Assembly: GCA_003599455.1 (NCBI GenBank)
Contig: QZKF01000046.1
Location: 1-54,623 of the forward strand
Direction: 5' to 3'
DNA: 54,623 nt
Source: Comamonadaceae bacterium
GTDB taxonomy: Bacteria > Pseudomonadota > Gammaproteobacteria > Burkholderiales > Burkholderiaceae_C
Shown here in pieces: positions 43,210 to 54,309 of the stretch (within the stretch, counting starts at the first letter, position 1; each line of letters opens with the position of its first letter). The notes under the pieces were generated by a model. That model did no database searches. It saw only the letters and a program-made list of their open reading frames with translations, and was not told the DNA's origin. Both the position numbers and the translations under genes were made by a program.

Positions 43210-43770
43210 ATGAGCACCGACGACATCCGCAAAACCGCTGAGCACAAGATGCTTCAATCGGTGGAAGCGCTCAAGAACGGTTTGATGAAAGTGCGCACCG
43301 GTCGCCCCAACCCGGCGCTGCTGGACACCGTGCACGTCGACTACTACGGCTCCATGCTGCCGCTGTCCCAGGTGGCCAACCTGTCACTCCTGGATTCGCG
43401 CACCATTGGCGTGGCGCCGTGGGAAAAGGGCATGGGCGCCAAGATCGAGAAGGCGATCCGCGAGTCCGACCTCGGCCTGAACCCGTCCAGCCAGGGCGAC
43501 CTGATCCGTGTGCCCATGCCGCCCATGACCGAGGAGCGTCGCAAGGAACTCACCAAGGTCGTGCGCAACGACGGTGAGGCGGCCAAGATCGCGATCCGCA
43601 ACCTGCGGCGCGACGCCAACGAGTCGGTGAAGCGGCTGGTGAAGGACAAGCTGGCCTCGGAAGACGACGACCGCCGCTCGCAGGACGACATCCAGAAGCT
43701 CACTGACCGCATGATCGCGGAGGTGGACCGGCTGGTGGCGTCCAAGGAGCAGGACATCATGGCGGTCTGA
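43210..43770 (+). CDS. frr: Ribosome recycling factor
   Basis: 186 residues, full length. It splits post-termination ribosomes with EF-G. Three-helix bundle signature: [45 protein letters not shown], then [21 protein letters not shown] and [19 protein letters not shown] upstream of ATG 43210. Confidence 0.98.
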   Translation: MSTDDIRKTAEHKMLQSVEALKNGLMKVRTGRPNPALLDTVHVDYYGSMLPLSQVANLSLLDSRTIGVAPWEKGMGAKIEKAIRESDLGLNPSSQGDLIRVPMPPMTEERRKELTKVVRNDGEAAKIAIRNLRRDANESVKRLVKDKLASEDDDRRSQDDIQKLTDRMIAEVDRLVASKEQDIMAV

Positions 43771-43798
43771 GACACGCCAGCACACACCCGAACCCTCC

Positions 43799-44569
43799 AT
43801 GGCACCACCCGTTTCCCCCCACCTCGCGCCGCCGGCAGCGCTGCCGGGCCACGTGGCCATCGTCATGGACGGCAACGGCCGCTGGGCCCAGAAGCGCTGG
43901 CTGCCGCGCGTGGCCGGGCACAAGCAGGGCGTGGAGGCCTTGCGCCAGGTGGTCAAGGCCTGCATCGAGCGTGGGGTGCCGGTGCTCTCGGTATTTGCGT
44001 TTTCCTCCGAGAACTGGAACCGCCCGGTGGAAGAGGTCTCCAGCCTCATGGACCTGCTGGTGATGGCGCTCTCGCGCGAGGTCCCCAGCCTCGAGAAGAA
44101 CGGCGTGCGGCTGTACTTTCCGGGCGACCGCAGTGGTCTGTCGGCCCGCGTGGTGAAGGGCCTGGAGGCCGCCGAGCGCGACACCGCTCACAACCGCACG
44201 CTGGTGCTCAACGTCTGTTTCAACTACGGCGGTCGCTGGGACATCGCCCAGGCCGCGCGGCGCCTGGCGCAGCAGGGCGCCGAGATCACCGAAGAGAGCT
44301 TGTCGGGCGCGATGGCGCTGGCCCATGTGGGCGATCCGGACCTGCTGATCCGCACCGGCGGTGAGTTGCGCATCAGCAATTTCCTGCTCTGGCAGTCGGC
44401 CTACACGGAGCTGGTGTTCACCGATTGTCTCTGGCCCGACTTCGATGCGGCCGAGCTCGATCGCGCCCTGGCCGAATTCGCCAACCGCGAGCGCCGGTTC
44501 GGCCAGACCGCGGAACAGCGGGCCGAGGCTGAACCCCTGGTGGTCACCGCAGGTCAGCGACATGCTTAG
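43799..44569 (+). CDS. uppS: Undecaprenyl diphosphate synthase
   Basis: 256 residues. It builds the C55 lipid carrier for peptidoglycan and O-antigen. The motif HVAIVMDGNGRWAQKRWLPRVAGHKQG (about 18-44) holds the catalytic Asp; FAFSSENWNRP and LIRTGGELRISNFLLWQSAYTELVF are typical. The 17-residue Pro-rich leader is extra. Its last bases overlap the cdsA start. Confidence 0.97.
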   Translation: MAPPVSPHLAPPAALPGHVAIVMDGNGRWAQKRWLPRVAGHKQGVEALRQVVKACIERGVPVLSVFAFSSENWNRPVEEVSSLMDLLVMALSREVPSLEKNGVRLYFPGDRSGLSARVVKGLEAAERDTAHNRTLVLNVCFNYGGRWDIAQAARRLAQQGAEITEESLSGAMALAHVGDPDLLIRTGGELRISNFLLWQSAYTELVFTDCLWPDFDAAELDRALAEFANRERRFGQTAEQRAEAEPLVVTAGQRHA

Positions 44570-45383
44570 ACAGCGCATCATCACGGCCCTGCTGTTGCTG
44601 GCCGTCTTGCTGCCCGCCCTGTTCTACCCCTCGATCGAACCGTTTGCGGCGCTCACCCTGCTGCTGATCGTGGCAGCCGGCTGGGAGTGGGCGCGTCTCA
44701 ATGGCTGCGGCCAGAACCTGTCGGTGTGGCTCGGTGGCGGCCTGGGCGCGCTGATGGCGCTGATCTGGCTCGCGGGTGGGTTGAGCCTGTCGCTGCGCCC
44801 GCTCTGGCTGACCGTGGGCGCACTCTGGGTGCTGCTCGGCGTGGTGATGCTCGGGCGGGGCGTGAAAGGCTGGAGCGCCTGGCCGGCCAGCCTGCGCCTG
44901 TGGCTCGGGCTGGCGTTGATCGCCTGCGCCTGGCTGGCCATGGTGCACGCGCGCCAGGTCGGCCTGGGCTTCCTGCTTTCGGTGCTGCTGCTGGTCTGGA
45001 TGGCCGACATCGCGGCCTACTTTGGTGGCAAGGCCCTGGGCCGGCGCAAGCTCGCCCCCACCATCAGCCCCGGCAAGAGCTGGGAAGGTGCGGTCAGCGG
45101 CCTGCTGGGGGTGTTCCTGCTGGCCGCGGTCTGGCTCTGGGTCGATGCCCAGGGCACCAGCCTGTATGCCCGGCTCTGGGCGCTGGGGCCGGTGCTGGCG
45201 GTGCTGTGCCTCGTGTTCCTCGTGACCATGAGCGTGGTGGGCGATCTGGTGGAGTCGCTCGTCAAGCGCAGCGCCGGCGCCAAGGACTCGAGCCAGCTGC
45301 TGCCCGGCCATGGTGGCGTGCTGGACCGCGTCGATGCCCTGCTGCCCGTGTTGCCGCTGGCCATGATGCTCATCACAATCTGA
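44562..45383 (+). CDS. cdsA: Phosphatidate cytidylyltransferase
   Basis: 273 residues. An inner-membrane enzyme making CDP-diacylglycerol, precursor of all phospholipids. Seven to eight hydrophobic segments and the signature near the C-terminus ([37 protein letters not shown]) mark CdsA; the earlier [28 protein letters not shown] segment also fits. Starts within the uppS end (8-base overlap) and ends four bases before dxr. Confidence 0.96.
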   Translation: MLRQRIITALLLLAVLLPALFYPSIEPFAALTLLLIVAAGWEWARLNGCGQNLSVWLGGGLGALMALIWLAGGLSLSLRPLWLTVGALWVLLGVVMLGRGVKGWSAWPASLRLWLGLALIACAWLAMVHARQVGLGFLLSVLLLVWMADIAAYFGGKALGRRKLAPTISPGKSWEGAVSGLLGVFLLAAVWLWVDAQGTSLYARLWALGPVLAVLCLVFLVTMSVVGDLVESLVKRSAGAKDSSQLLPGHGGVLDRVDALLPVLPLAMMLITI

Positions 45384-45387
45384 CCCC

Positions 45388-46572
45388 ATGACCCGCCCCC
45401 AAGCCGTCACCATCCTGGGCTCCACCGGTTCCATCGGCACCAGCACGCTCGACGTGATGGCACGCCACCCCGAGCGCTACACCGTGTTTGCGCTCACCGC
45501 CGCCACGCAGGTGGAGGTGATCCTGGCGCAGTGCCAGCGTTTCGCCCCGCGTTACGCCGTCATGGCCAGCGCCCCCCATGCACAGCAGCTCGCGGCGCGC
45601 GTGCGCGAGCTGGGTCTTGCGGTCGAGGTGCTGTCGGGCCCGCAGGCGCTGTGCGACGTCTGCAGCGACCCCGGCGTGGACGCGGTGATGGCGGCGATTG
45701 TCGGCGCGGCCGGCCTGGCCCCCAGCCTGGCCGCTGCGCGCGCAGGCAAGAAGCTGCTGCTGGCGAACAAGGAAGCGCTGGTGGTGGGGGGCGAACTCTT
45801 CATGCAGGCGGTGCGCGAGGGCGGGGCGACCCTGTTGCCCATCGACAGCGAGCACTCCGCGGTGTTCCAGTCCCTGCCCGAAGACCCGACCACCTGGTCC
45901 CGTCGGGTGGAAAAGATCGTGCTCACCGCCTCGGGCGGGCCGTTCCGCACCCGCGACCCGGACACGTTGGGTGGGGTGACCCCGGATCAGGCCTGCGCCC
46001 ATCCCAACTGGGTGATGGGTCGCAAGATTTCGGTCGACTCCGCCACCATGATGAACAAGGCGCTCGAGGTCATCGAGGCCAGCTACCTGTTCGGCTTGCC
46101 CGCATCGCAGATCGAGGTGGTGATCCACCCCCAGAGCGTGATCCATTCGATGGTGCAGTACACCGACCGCTCGGTGGTGGCCCAGCTGGGCACGCCGGAC
46201 ATGCGCGGACCCATCGCCTATGGCCTGTCCTGGCCCGAGCGCATCGTCTCGGGCGCGGCCGCGCTGGACTTCGCCACGCTGGGCGCGCTGAGCTTCGAGA
46301 AGCCGGATGACCGGCGTTTTCCCGGCCTGCGCCTGGCCTGGGAGGCGCTGGCGGGCCCGACCGGCACGACCGCGGTGCTCAACGCCGCCAACGAGGTGGC
46401 CGTGGCCGCCTTTCTGGACCAGCGGCTGCGCTTCGACCAGATCCACGCGGTCAACCATGCAACTTTGCAGTCGCTGATCCCCTCCAAGCCGCACGATCTG
46501 TCCGATCTGCTGGCCATCGACGCCGAAGCCCGCGCCCTGGCGCAGGCGCAGGTCGATCGGCTGGCGGCCTGA
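45388..46572 (+). CDS. dxr: 1-deoxy-D-xylulose 5-phosphate reductoisomerase
   Basis: 394 residues, first committed step of the MEP isoprenoid pathway. NADPH-binding [15 protein letters not shown] (about 9-23), [10 protein letters not shown], substrate and metal site [24 protein letters not shown], and [18 protein letters not shown]. Together with ispD and ispF in this window, three MEP-pathway enzymes are present. Confidence 0.97.
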   Translation: MTRPQAVTILGSTGSIGTSTLDVMARHPERYTVFALTAATQVEVILAQCQRFAPRYAVMASAPHAQQLAARVRELGLAVEVLSGPQALCDVCSDPGVDAVMAAIVGAAGLAPSLAAARAGKKLLLANKEALVVGGELFMQAVREGGATLLPIDSEHSAVFQSLPEDPTTWSRRVEKIVLTASGGPFRTRDPDTLGGVTPDQACAHPNWVMGRKISVDSATMMNKALEVIEASYLFGLPASQIEVVIHPQSVIHSMVQYTDRSVVAQLGTPDMRGPIAYGLSWPERIVSGAAALDFATLGALSFEKPDDRRFPGLRLAWEALAGPTGTTAVLNAANEVAVAAFLDQRLRFDQIHAVNHATLQSLIPSKPHDLSDLLAIDAEARALAQAQVDRLAA

Positions 46573-46624
46573 GCGCCAGCGGGCCTGCCGCCCGTTCATC
46601 CCATTTCATCCAACCGACCTCGCC

Positions 46625-47989
46625 ATGCTCACACTTGTTGCTTTCGTGGTGGCCCTCGGCCTGTTGATCGCCGTGCACGAGTATGGCCACTACCGCGTCG
46701 CCGTGGCCTGCGGCGTGAAGGTGCTGCGCTTCTCGGTGGGTTTCGGCAAACCCCTGCTGACCTGGCACAGGAAAGGCAGCCCGACCGAGTTCGTGGTCTG
46801 CGCGCTGCCGCTGGGTGGTTATGTGCGCATGCTCGACGAGCGCGAGGCACCGGTCGACCCGGCCGAGCGCCACCTGGCCTTCAACACGCAACCGCTGCGC
46901 TCGCGCGCGGCCATCGTCGCGGCCGGTCCGGCGGCCAACCTGCTGCTGGCGATTGCGATTTACGCCGTGGTGAACTGGACCGGTGTGGAGGAGCCCAAGC
47001 CGGTGCTGGCCAGCCCGGTGGCGGGTTCGCTGGCCGAGCGTGCGGGCCTGCGCGGCGGCGAGTGGGTGGCCCAGGTCGCCACCACCGACGCCGAGGCCAG
47101 CGGGATCGACTCGTTCGAAGACCTGCGCTGGCGCCTGACCCAGGCCGCGCTGTCCAGCGAAGACATGACGCTGTGGGTGGCCGCGCGCGAAGGTGATGCC
47201 ACGCGACCGGTGGTGCTGCCCTTGAGCGAACTGGACGTGAGCGAGGCCGATGCGGCGCTGTTCCAGCGCATCGGCATCGCCAGCCCCTGGAGCGCGCCGG
47301 TGGTGGGCGAGATCATGGCCGGTGGCGCCGCCGCGGCCGCCGGCCTGCAGGCCGGCGACGTGGTGCGCCGGATCAACGACAAGCCGGTGGGCGACGGGCA
47401 GAGCCTGCGCGCTTTCATCCGCGCCTCCACCGGTCCGGCCGGCGAGCCGGTCGAGCAGCGCTGGGAGATCGTGCGCGCAGGGCAGGTGCTGAACCTGGCG
47501 GTCAAGCCGGTGCCCGAGCAACTGGCGGGCGTCTGGGTCGGGCGCGTGGGGGCGTATGTCGGCGCCATGCCCGAGATGACGACGGTGCGCCATGGCGCGG
47601 TGGACGGTCTGGTCAAGGGCGTGGTGCGGACCTGGGAGGTGTCCTGGCTGACGCTCAAGATGATGGGGCGCATGCTGATCGGCGAGGCCTCGGTGAAGAA
47701 CCTCAGCGGCCCGCTCACGATCGCGGACTACGCGGGCAAGTCCGCGAGCCTCGGCATCACCTCTTACCTGCTGTTTCTCGCCCTCATCAGCGTGAGTCTG
47801 GGCGTGCTCAACCTGCTGCCGCTGCCGGTCCTCGATGGGGGACACCTGATGTATTATCTTTGGGAGGGTGTCACTGGGCGCAGCGTGTCTGATGTCTGGA
47901 TGGAGCGCCTGCAGCGCGGGGGGGTCGTGGTTCTCATGGCGCTCATGTCCGTCGCCTTGTTCAATGATGTGGCCCGCCTGGCTGGCTGA
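46625..47989 (+). CDS. rseP: Site-2 zinc metalloprotease RseP
   Basis: 454 residues. It cleaves anti-sigma factors in the inner membrane to release sigma-E. The catalytic HEYGH is at residues about 18-22 in the first helix, two PDZ domains follow (about 115-290, GSLAERAGLRGGE and GGAAAAAGLQAGDVV), and the third helix has LNLLPLPVLDGGHL near residue 395. The gene directly upstream of bamA is usually rseP. Confidence 0.96.
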   Translation: MLTLVAFVVALGLLIAVHEYGHYRVAVACGVKVLRFSVGFGKPLLTWHRKGSPTEFVVCALPLGGYVRMLDEREAPVDPAERHLAFNTQPLRSRAAIVAAGPAANLLLAIAIYAVVNWTGVEEPKPVLASPVAGSLAERAGLRGGEWVAQVATTDAEASGIDSFEDLRWRLTQAALSSEDMTLWVAAREGDATRPVVLPLSELDVSEADAALFQRIGIASPWSAPVVGEIMAGGAAAAAGLQAGDVVRRINDKPVGDGQSLRAFIRASTGPAGEPVEQRWEIVRAGQVLNLAVKPVPEQLAGVWVGRVGAYVGAMPEMTTVRHGAVDGLVKGVVRTWEVSWLTLKMMGRMLIGEASVKNLSGPLTIADYAGKSASLGITSYLLFLALISVSLGVLNLLPLPVLDGGHLMYYLWEGVTGRSVSDVWMERLQRGGVVVLMALMSVALFNDVARLAG

Positions 47990-48002
47990 ACGCTTCCTTT
48001 CC

Positions 48003-50324
48003 ATGAAAAAAAAATCCATCGGTCTTCGCGGCCTGACCCTTTCAGCGCTTGCGACGGCCTTGCTATCGGCCCTGCCAGCGTGGGCCGTTGATCCCTTCAC
48101 CCTGCGCGACATCCGCGTCGAAGGCCTCCAGCGTGTCGAGGCCGGTACCGTGTTCGCCTCGTTGCCGTTCCGCATCGGTGATCAGTACAACGACGACAAG
48201 GGATCGACCGCGATCCGTTCGCTGTTCGGCCTGGGTCTGTTCAGTGATGTGCGCCTGCAGGTCAATGGCGACGTGCTGGTGGTGATCGTCGAGGAACGGC
48301 CCACCGTGGCTGACGTGAGCTTTTCCGGCATCAAGGAATTTGAAGACGAGGCACTCAGGAAGGCGCTGCGCGACATCGGGCTGACCGAAGGCCGCCCGTT
48401 CGACAAGGCGCTGGCCGACCGCGCCGAGCAGGAGCTCAAGCGCCAGTACATCAACCGCAGCATGTACGCCGCGCAGGTGGTGACCACCGTGACGCCGGGC
48501 GAGCGCAACCGCGTCAACCTCAATTTCAGCGTGGTCGAGGGCGATGTGGCCAAGATCCGGGAAATCCGCATCGTGGGCAACCAGGCGTTTTCCGAATCGA
48601 CCTTGCGCAACCTGTTCGACCTCGACACCGGTGGCTGGCTGAGCTGGTACACCAAGTCCGACCGCTATTCGCGCGCCAAGCTCAACGCCGACATCGAGAC
48701 CCTGCGCTCCTACTACCTCACGCGCGGCTACCTCGAGTTCCGCATCGAATCCACCCAGGTCGCCATCTCGCCCGAGAAGGAGGACATGTCCATCACCATC
48801 AACATCTCGGAAGGCAACCGCTATGTGGTGAAGTCGGTGGCGCTCGAAGGCGAGTACCTGGGCAAGGAAGAAGAGTTCAAGTCGCTGGTGACGCTGCGGG
48901 CGGGTGAAGCCTACAACGCGGAAGACGAGGCCAGCACCGTGAAGGCCTTCACCGACTATTTCGGGGCCTTCGGCTACGCCTTTGCGCAGGTCGAGGCGAC
49001 CCGTGACATCGACCGGGTGAACAAGCAGGTCTCCTTCGTGCTGCGCTCGCAGCCGGCGCGTCGCGTCTACGTGCGCCGCATCAACGTCGAAGGCAACAAC
49101 CGCACGCGCGACGAAGTCATCCGTCGCGAGTTCCGCCAGCTCGAGTCGGCCTGGTACGACAGCGACCGGATCCGCCTGTCGCGCGACCGTGTGGACCGCC
49201 TGGGCTTCTTCACCGCGGTGGAAGTCGACACCCAGCCCGTGCCGGGCACGCCGGACCAGGTCGACATGACCATCTCCGTGGTGGAGAAACCCACCGGCAA
49301 CCTCTCCTTGGGCGCGGGGTATTCGCAGGCCGAGCAGTTGTCGATCATCGCGGGCATCCGGCAGGAAAACGTGTTCGGTTCCGGCAACTACCTGGGCCTG
49401 GACATCAACACCAGCAAGTTCAACCGGCAGCTCGTGCTGAGCACGGTGGACCCGTACTTCACGCCCGACGGCGTTTCGCGCAGCTTCGATGCCTACTACC
49501 GCACCACCACGCCGTACACCGAGCAGGGCGGTGACTACAGGCTCGTCACGCCCGGCGTGAGCGTGAAATTCGGCGTGCCCTTCACCGAGCAGGACACCGT
49601 GTTCTTCGGCATCGGTGTCGAGCAGACCCGCATCGAACCCGGCAATGGCCTGCCGCAGGCCTACCAGCAGTACTCGGACACCTTTGGCGAAAGCAGCAAT
49701 TCCGTGCCCGTGACCGTCGGCTGGTCGCGCGACGGGCGCGACAGCGCCCTGGTACCGACCCAGGGCCGGCTGCAGCGTTTCAACACCGAGCTGGGCGTGG
49801 GCGGCGACACCCGCTACCTCAAGGCCAACTATCAGTTGCAGCAGTACTTTCCGTTGACCAAGCAGTACACCCTGGCTTTCAACACCGAACTGGGCTACGG
49901 CAAGGGCCTGGGCGGCAAGCCGTACCCGATCTTCAAGAACTTCTATGGCGGCGGCCTGGGTTCGGTGCGTGGTTTTGACCAAGGTACCCTGGGCCCGACC
50001 TCGCCGATCCTCTCCGGCACGTCCGCTGGTCAGCTCGTCAACATCGGCGGCAACCGCAGCATCGCGCTCAACGCCGAATTCATCGCCCCTTTCCCCGGTG
50101 CGGGCAACGACCGCACCCTGCGCATGTTCGGCTTCGTGGACGTGGGCAACGTGTTCGGCGAGCAGGAAAAGCTTTCTTTCTCGCAATTGCGCGCCTCGGT
50201 GGGTGTGGGTCTGAGCTGGATCTCGCCCGTCGGCCCGCTGCGCTTCGCCATCGCCAACCCCATCCGCAAGTTCAGCGGCGATAGAATCCAGAAATTCCAG
50301 TTTCAGATCGGAACCTCCTTTTGA
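48003..50324 (+). CDS. bamA: Outer-membrane protein assembly factor BamA
   Basis: 773 residues. It folds and inserts outer-membrane beta barrels. Signal peptide about 1-28, five POTRA domains (about 30-420; IRVEGLQRVEAGTVFASLPF, VSFSGIKEFEDEAL, IRIVGNQAFSESTL and INVEGNNRTRDEVIRREF start repeats), then a 16-strand barrel with the conserved GGGLGSVRGFD loop and the C-terminal IQKFQFQIGTSF ending in Phe. The ATG at 48003 is followed by a Lys-rich signal peptide. Stop overlaps the skp start by one base. Confidence 0.97.
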   Translation: MKKKSIGLRGLTLSALATALLSALPAWAVDPFTLRDIRVEGLQRVEAGTVFASLPFRIGDQYNDDKGSTAIRSLFGLGLFSDVRLQVNGDVLVVIVEERPTVADVSFSGIKEFEDEALRKALRDIGLTEGRPFDKALADRAEQELKRQYINRSMYAAQVVTTVTPGERNRVNLNFSVVEGDVAKIREIRIVGNQAFSESTLRNLFDLDTGGWLSWYTKSDRYSRAKLNADIETLRSYYLTRGYLEFRIESTQVAISPEKEDMSITINISEGNRYVVKSVALEGEYLGKEEEFKSLVTLRAGEAYNAEDEASTVKAFTDYFGAFGYAFAQVEATRDIDRVNKQVSFVLRSQPARRVYVRRINVEGNNRTRDEVIRREFRQLESAWYDSDRIRLSRDRVDRLGFFTAVEVDTQPVPGTPDQVDMTISVVEKPTGNLSLGAGYSQAEQLSIIAGIRQENVFGSGNYLGLDINTSKFNRQLVLSTVDPYFTPDGVSRSFDAYYRTTTPYTEQGGDYRLVTPGVSVKFGVPFTEQDTVFFGIGVEQTRIEPGNGLPQAYQQYSDTFGESSNSVPVTVGWSRDGRDSALVPTQGRLQRFNTELGVGGDTRYLKANYQLQQYFPLTKQYTLAFNTELGYGKGLGGKPYPIFKNFYGGGLGSVRGFDQGTLGPTSPILSGTSAGQLVNIGGNRSIALNAEFIAPFPGAGNDRTLRMFGFVDVGNVFGEQEKLSFSQLRASVGVGLSWISPVGPLRFAIANPIRKFSGDRIQKFQFQIGTSF

Positions 50325-50839
50325 TGAAGACTTTTTCCATGTTCAGCAGCCGTGTTTTGGTGGGCCTCGTTCTGGCCGCCGCTTCGTTGGGTTCCCTCGC
50401 GCAAGACTTCAAGATCGGCGCCGTGAACATCGAGCGCGTCTTGCGGGACTCCACGGCGGCGAAAGCCGTGTCCACGAAGCTGGAGCAGGAGTTCTCCAAG
50501 CGGGACAAAGACCTGACGGCCAGCATTGCGCAACTGAAGACGGCTTCGGAAAAATTCGATCGCGAAGCCCCCACGCTGCCGGAAGCCCAGCGCGTCAGCC
50601 GCCAGCGCCAACTCGTCGACCAGGACCGGGAGCTCCAACGCAAGCAGCGTGAGTTTCAGGAAGACCTCAACCTGCGCAAGAACGAAGGCCTCCAGCAGGT
50701 CGTCGAGAAGCTCAACCGCGTGCTCAAACAGGTTGCGGAGGCGGAAAAGTACGACGTGATCCTGCAGGAGGCCGCCTACATCAACCCCAGAATTGACATC
50801 ACCGACAAGGTGATTTCAATCATGGACGGCGCCAAGTAA
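50324..50839 (+). CDS. skp: Periplasmic chaperone Skp (OmpH-like)
   Basis: 171 residues. Signal peptide about 1-26 ([13 protein letters not shown]), mature part with [21 protein letters not shown], a long charged coiled-coil (about 50-130; [15 protein letters not shown] type) and the C-terminal [21 protein letters not shown] strand. Skp carries unfolded outer-membrane proteins to BamA, and the adjacent order bamA-skp-lpxD is typical. Confidence 0.93.
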   Translation: MKTFSMFSSRVLVGLVLAAASLGSLAQDFKIGAVNIERVLRDSTAAKAVSTKLEQEFSKRDKDLTASIAQLKTASEKFDREAPTLPEAQRVSRQRQLVDQDRELQRKQREFQEDLNLRKNEGLQQVVEKLNRVLKQVAEAEKYDVILQEAAYINPRIDITDKVISIMDGAK

Positions 50840-50852
50840 TCAAGAGACCGGT

Positions 50853-51905
50853 GTGTCGAGGCCGCTGGGCGACATCGTTGAGGCCCTGGGCGGCACGCGG
50901 TTCGGCTCGCCCGACCTGCTGATTCATCGCCTGGCCCCCGTGGCCACGGCCGGCCCGGGCGAGCTGGCCTTCGTGGCGCAAGCCCGCTATGCCAGCCAGA
51001 TCGACACCACGGCGGCCGGCGCCCTGATCGTGCCCCCCGCCTTGCAGGCCCAAGCCCTCGCGCGTGGCGCCTGCATCGTTGCAGACGATCCTTACCTCTA
51101 CTTTGCGCAACTCACCCAATGGTGGCGGCGGCAGCACGATGCCCAGCCCGCGCCGGGCATCGACCCGCTGGCCAGCATTCACCCTTCCGCCCGGGTCGAC
51201 GAGGGCGTGAGCGTGGGGCCGTTCGCGGTGGTGGGGCAGGGCGTGCACCTGGCCCGCGGCGCGCGCATCGGGGCGCACTGCGTGCTGGGCAGCGGCGTGC
51301 GGATCGGCGAAGACAGCTTGCTGCACCCGCAGGTCACGGTGGGCGAGCGTTGCATCATCGGCGCGCGCGGCGTGCTGCACTCCGGCGTGGTGATCGGTGC
51401 CGATGGCTTCGGCTTCGCGCCGCACCAGGGCCAGTGGATCAAGATCGAGCAGCTCGGTGCGGTGCGCATCGGCAACGACGTGGAGATCGGCGCCAACACC
51501 TGCATCGACCGGGGCGCGCTGGACGACACCGTGATCGAAGACGGCGTGAAGCTCGACAACCTGATCCAGATCGGCCACAACGTGCGCGTGGGCGCGCACA
51601 CCGCCATGGCCGGCTGCGTGGGCGTGGCGGGCAGCGCCACCATCGGTGCGCATTGCACGGTGGGTGGTGGTGCCGTGGTGCTGGGACACCTGACACTGGC
51701 CGACGGGGTGCACGTGTCGGCCGCTTCGGTGGTCACGCGCTCGCTGCTCAAACCGGGTCACTACACGGGCATGTTTCCCATCGACGACAATGCGAGCTGG
51801 GAGAAAAACGCCGCATCCCTCAAGCAGCTCAACCGCCTGCGCGAGCGGCTCAAGGCCGCTGAACAAGCGATCGAACAGGCCCTTCAAAACAATTCAAAGC
51901 CATGA
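50853..51905 (+). CDS. lpxD: UDP-3-O-acylglucosamine N-acyltransferase
   Basis: 350 residues, third step of lipid A synthesis. N-terminal uridine-binding domain (about 1-95), then a left-handed beta helix of hexapeptide repeats (about 105-310; [36 protein letters not shown] with the catalytic His in [13 protein letters not shown]). Start is GTG 50853. Its stop overlaps fabZ in ATGA. Confidence 0.96.
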   Translation: MSRPLGDIVEALGGTRFGSPDLLIHRLAPVATAGPGELAFVAQARYASQIDTTAAGALIVPPALQAQALARGACIVADDPYLYFAQLTQWWRRQHDAQPAPGIDPLASIHPSARVDEGVSVGPFAVVGQGVHLARGARIGAHCVLGSGVRIGEDSLLHPQVTVGERCIIGARGVLHSGVVIGADGFGFAPHQGQWIKIEQLGAVRIGNDVEIGANTCIDRGALDDTVIEDGVKLDNLIQIGHNVRVGAHTAMAGCVGVAGSATIGAHCTVGGGAVVLGHLTLADGVHVSAASVVTRSLLKPGHYTGMFPIDDNASWEKNAASLKQLNRLRERLKAAEQAIEQALQNNSKP

Positions 51906-52342
51906 TGGACATCCACCAGATTCTCAAACAGCTGCCCCACCGCTACCCGTTCCTGCTCGTGGACCGTGTGCTGGAGCTGGACAAGGGCAAGAGCATCAAG
52001 GCGTTGAAGAACGTGACCATCAACGAACCGTTCTTCGTCGGCCATTTCCCGCACCGCCCGGTGATGCCGGGTGTGCTGATGCTCGAGGCGATGGCGCAGG
52101 CTGCGGCGCTGCTGGCGTTCGACACCATGGGTGTGACGCCCGACGACAAGACGGTTTACTACTTCGCCGGCATCGACGGCGCGCGCTTCAAGCGCCCGGT
52201 GGAGCCGGGTGACCAGCTCGTGATGGACGTGACGCTGGACCGCATGAAGGCGGGCATCTTCAAGTTCAAGGGCGTCACCCGCGTGGGCGACCATGTGGTG
52301 TGCGAGGCCGAGCTGATGTGCACCATGCGCACCGTCGCCTGA
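51902..52342 (+). CDS. fabZ: 3-hydroxyacyl-ACP dehydratase FabZ
   Basis: 146 residues. It dehydrates 3-hydroxyacyl-ACP in fatty-acid synthesis. Hot-dog fold with [13 protein letters not shown], the catalytic His in [20 protein letters not shown] (about 49-68), and the [21 protein letters not shown] region. Sits between lpxD and lpxA, as usual, and competes for the same 3-hydroxyacyl-ACP pool. Confidence 0.97.
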   Translation: MMDIHQILKQLPHRYPFLLVDRVLELDKGKSIKALKNVTINEPFFVGHFPHRPVMPGVLMLEAMAQAAALLAFDTMGVTPDDKTVYYFAGIDGARFKRPVEPGDQLVMDVTLDRMKAGIFKFKGVTRVGDHVVCEAELMCTMRTVA

Positions 52343-52361
52343 GCGTGGGGGAAGGCGCTCC

Positions 52362-53156
52362 GTGTCTCTGATCCACTCCACCGCGCTGGTCGACCCGGCC
52401 GCCGAGCTCGACAGCTCGGTTGCCGTCGGCCCCTACAGCGTGATCGGTCCGCATGTGAAGATCGGTGCTGGCACCACCATCGGCGCGCACTGCGTGATCG
52501 AAGGTCATACCACCATCGGTCGAGACAACCGCATCTTCCAGTTCAACTCGCTCGGCGCCGTGCCGCAGGACAAGAAGTACGCGGGTGAGCCCTGCGAACT
52601 CGTGATCGGCGACCGCAACACCATCCGCGAGTTCTGCACCTTCAACATCGGCTCGCCGGGCGATCGGGCGGTGACACAGGTCGGCCACGACAACTGGATC
52701 ATGGCCTACGTGCACCTCGCGCACGACTGCGTGGTGGGCAACCACACCATCTTCGCCAACAACTCGCAGCTCGCCGGCCATGTGGTGGTCGATGACTGGG
52801 TGATCCTGGGTGGCTTCACCGTGGTGCACCAGTTCGTGCGCGTCGGCGCGCACGCCATGACGGCCATGTGTTCGCTGCTGTTCGCCGACCTGCCTCCTTT
52901 CGTGATGTGCCAGGGCCAGCCCGCGCAGGCGCGCTCGATGAACTTCGAAGGCCTGCGCCGGCGTGGGTTCTCGCCCGAACGCGTCGCCGCCGTGAAGGCC
53001 ATGCACAAGGCGCTGTACCGGGACGACCTCAAGCTGGAGCAGTCCATGGAGCGCATCCGCGCCCTGAGCGACAAGACGCCCGACGCCGCGCCCGACGTGG
53101 CCATGATGCTGGACTTCCTCGGGCAGGTGTCGCCCCAGCGCGGCATCGTCCGCTGA
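52362..53156 (+). CDS. lpxA: UDP-N-acetylglucosamine acyltransferase
   Basis: 264 residues, first step of lipid A synthesis. Left-handed beta helix of hexapeptide repeats (about 1-190; [25 protein letters not shown]) with the catalytic His in [18 protein letters not shown], then a helical C-terminus including [12 protein letters not shown]. Start is GTG 52362, 20 bases after the fabZ stop. Confidence 0.97.
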   Translation: MSLIHSTALVDPAAELDSSVAVGPYSVIGPHVKIGAGTTIGAHCVIEGHTTIGRDNRIFQFNSLGAVPQDKKYAGEPCELVIGDRNTIREFCTFNIGSPGDRAVTQVGHDNWIMAYVHLAHDCVVGNHTIFANNSQLAGHVVVDDWVILGGFTVVHQFVRVGAHAMTAMCSLLFADLPPFVMCQGQPAQARSMNFEGLRRRGFSPERVAAVKAMHKALYRDDLKLEQSMERIRALSDKTPDAAPDVAMMLDFLGQVSPQRGIVR

Positions 53157-53163
53157 TCTCCGC

Positions 53164-54309
53164 ATGAATCCGTCCAAACGTTTTGCCCTGGTGGCGGGCG
53201 AGACGTCGGGCGATCTGCTCGCCGGCCTGTTGCTGGGTGGCGTGCGCCAGCGCTGGCCCGCCCTGCAGTCCTTCGGCATTGGCGGGCCGCAGATGGCCGC
53301 TCAGGGCTTCCAGGCCTGGTGGCCCAGCGATAAGCTGGCGGTGCGCGGCTATGTCGAGGTGCTGCGCCACTACCGCGAGATCGTGGGCATCCGCGCGCAA
53401 CTGCAGCAGCGCTTGTTGTCCACCGACCGTCCTGACGTGTTCATCGGCGTCGACGCGCCCGATTTCAACCTCGATCTGGAAGCCAACCTCAAGGCAGCCG
53501 GCGTGCGCACGGTGCATTTCGTCTGCCCATCCATCTGGGCCTGGCGCGCAGAGCGGGTGGAGAAGATCCGCCGCAGCGCCGACCATGTGCTGTGCATCTT
53601 CCCGTTCGAGCCCGAGCTGCTGGCGCAGCACGGCATTGCAGCCACCTACGTGGGCCACCCGCTGGCCAACGTGATTCCGCTCGAGCCCGACCGGGTCGCG
53701 GCACGGGCCGCCCTTGGGTTGCGCGCTGAAGACACCGTGGTGGCGATCCTGCCGGGCAGCCGGGCATCGGAGGTGCAGTACCTGGCCCAGGTGTTCTTCG
53801 CGGCCGCCGCGCAGTTGCAGCGTGAGCACCCCGGCATCCGGTTCGTGGTGCCCGCGGTGCCGGCGCTGCGCGAGCGCATCGCGGCTGCGGCGAACGCCGC
53901 CGGCCTGGGCGACGCGCTCCAGGTGATCCCTGGTCAGTCGCACACCGCGCTGGCCGCCTGCGATGTGACCCTGATCGCCAGCGGCACCGCCACGCTGGAG
54001 GCCGCGCTGTTCAAGCGCCCGATGGTGATCGCCTACAACATGAACTGGCTGTCCTGGCAGATCATGCGGCGCAAGCAACTGCAGCCCTGGGTCGGCCTGC
54101 CCAACATCCTGTGCGGCGAATTCGTGGTGCCCGAGTACCTGCAGGACGCCGCCACCCCGCAGGCCCTGGCGCGGGCCGTGCTGGACTGGCTCGGCGCTCC
54201 TGCGAAAATCGCGGCCTTGCAGCAGCGCTTCACGGCGCTGCACCACACGCTGCGACGAGACACCGCCCAACTGGCCACCGATGCGATCGAAAAAGTTCTT
54301 GAAGGCTGA
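53164..54309 (+). CDS. lpxB: Lipid A disaccharide synthase
   Basis: 381 residues. It joins UDP-diacyl-GlcN and lipid X to the disaccharide. GT-B-like signature [12 protein letters not shown] at the N-terminus, [15 protein letters not shown] (about 122-136), [13 protein letters not shown], and the [13 protein letters not shown] nucleotide motif near residue 280. Overlaps rnhB by 29 bases in another frame. Confidence 0.97.
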   Translation: MNPSKRFALVAGETSGDLLAGLLLGGVRQRWPALQSFGIGGPQMAAQGFQAWWPSDKLAVRGYVEVLRHYREIVGIRAQLQQRLLSTDRPDVFIGVDAPDFNLDLEANLKAAGVRTVHFVCPSIWAWRAERVEKIRRSADHVLCIFPFEPELLAQHGIAATYVGHPLANVIPLEPDRVAARAALGLRAEDTVVAILPGSRASEVQYLAQVFFAAAAQLQREHPGIRFVVPAVPALRERIAAAANAAGLGDALQVIPGQSHTALAACDVTLIASGTATLEAALFKRPMVIAYNMNWLSWQIMRRKQLQPWVGLPNILCGEFVVPEYLQDAATPQALARAVLDWLGAPAKIAALQQRFTALHHTLRRDTAQLATDAIEKVLEG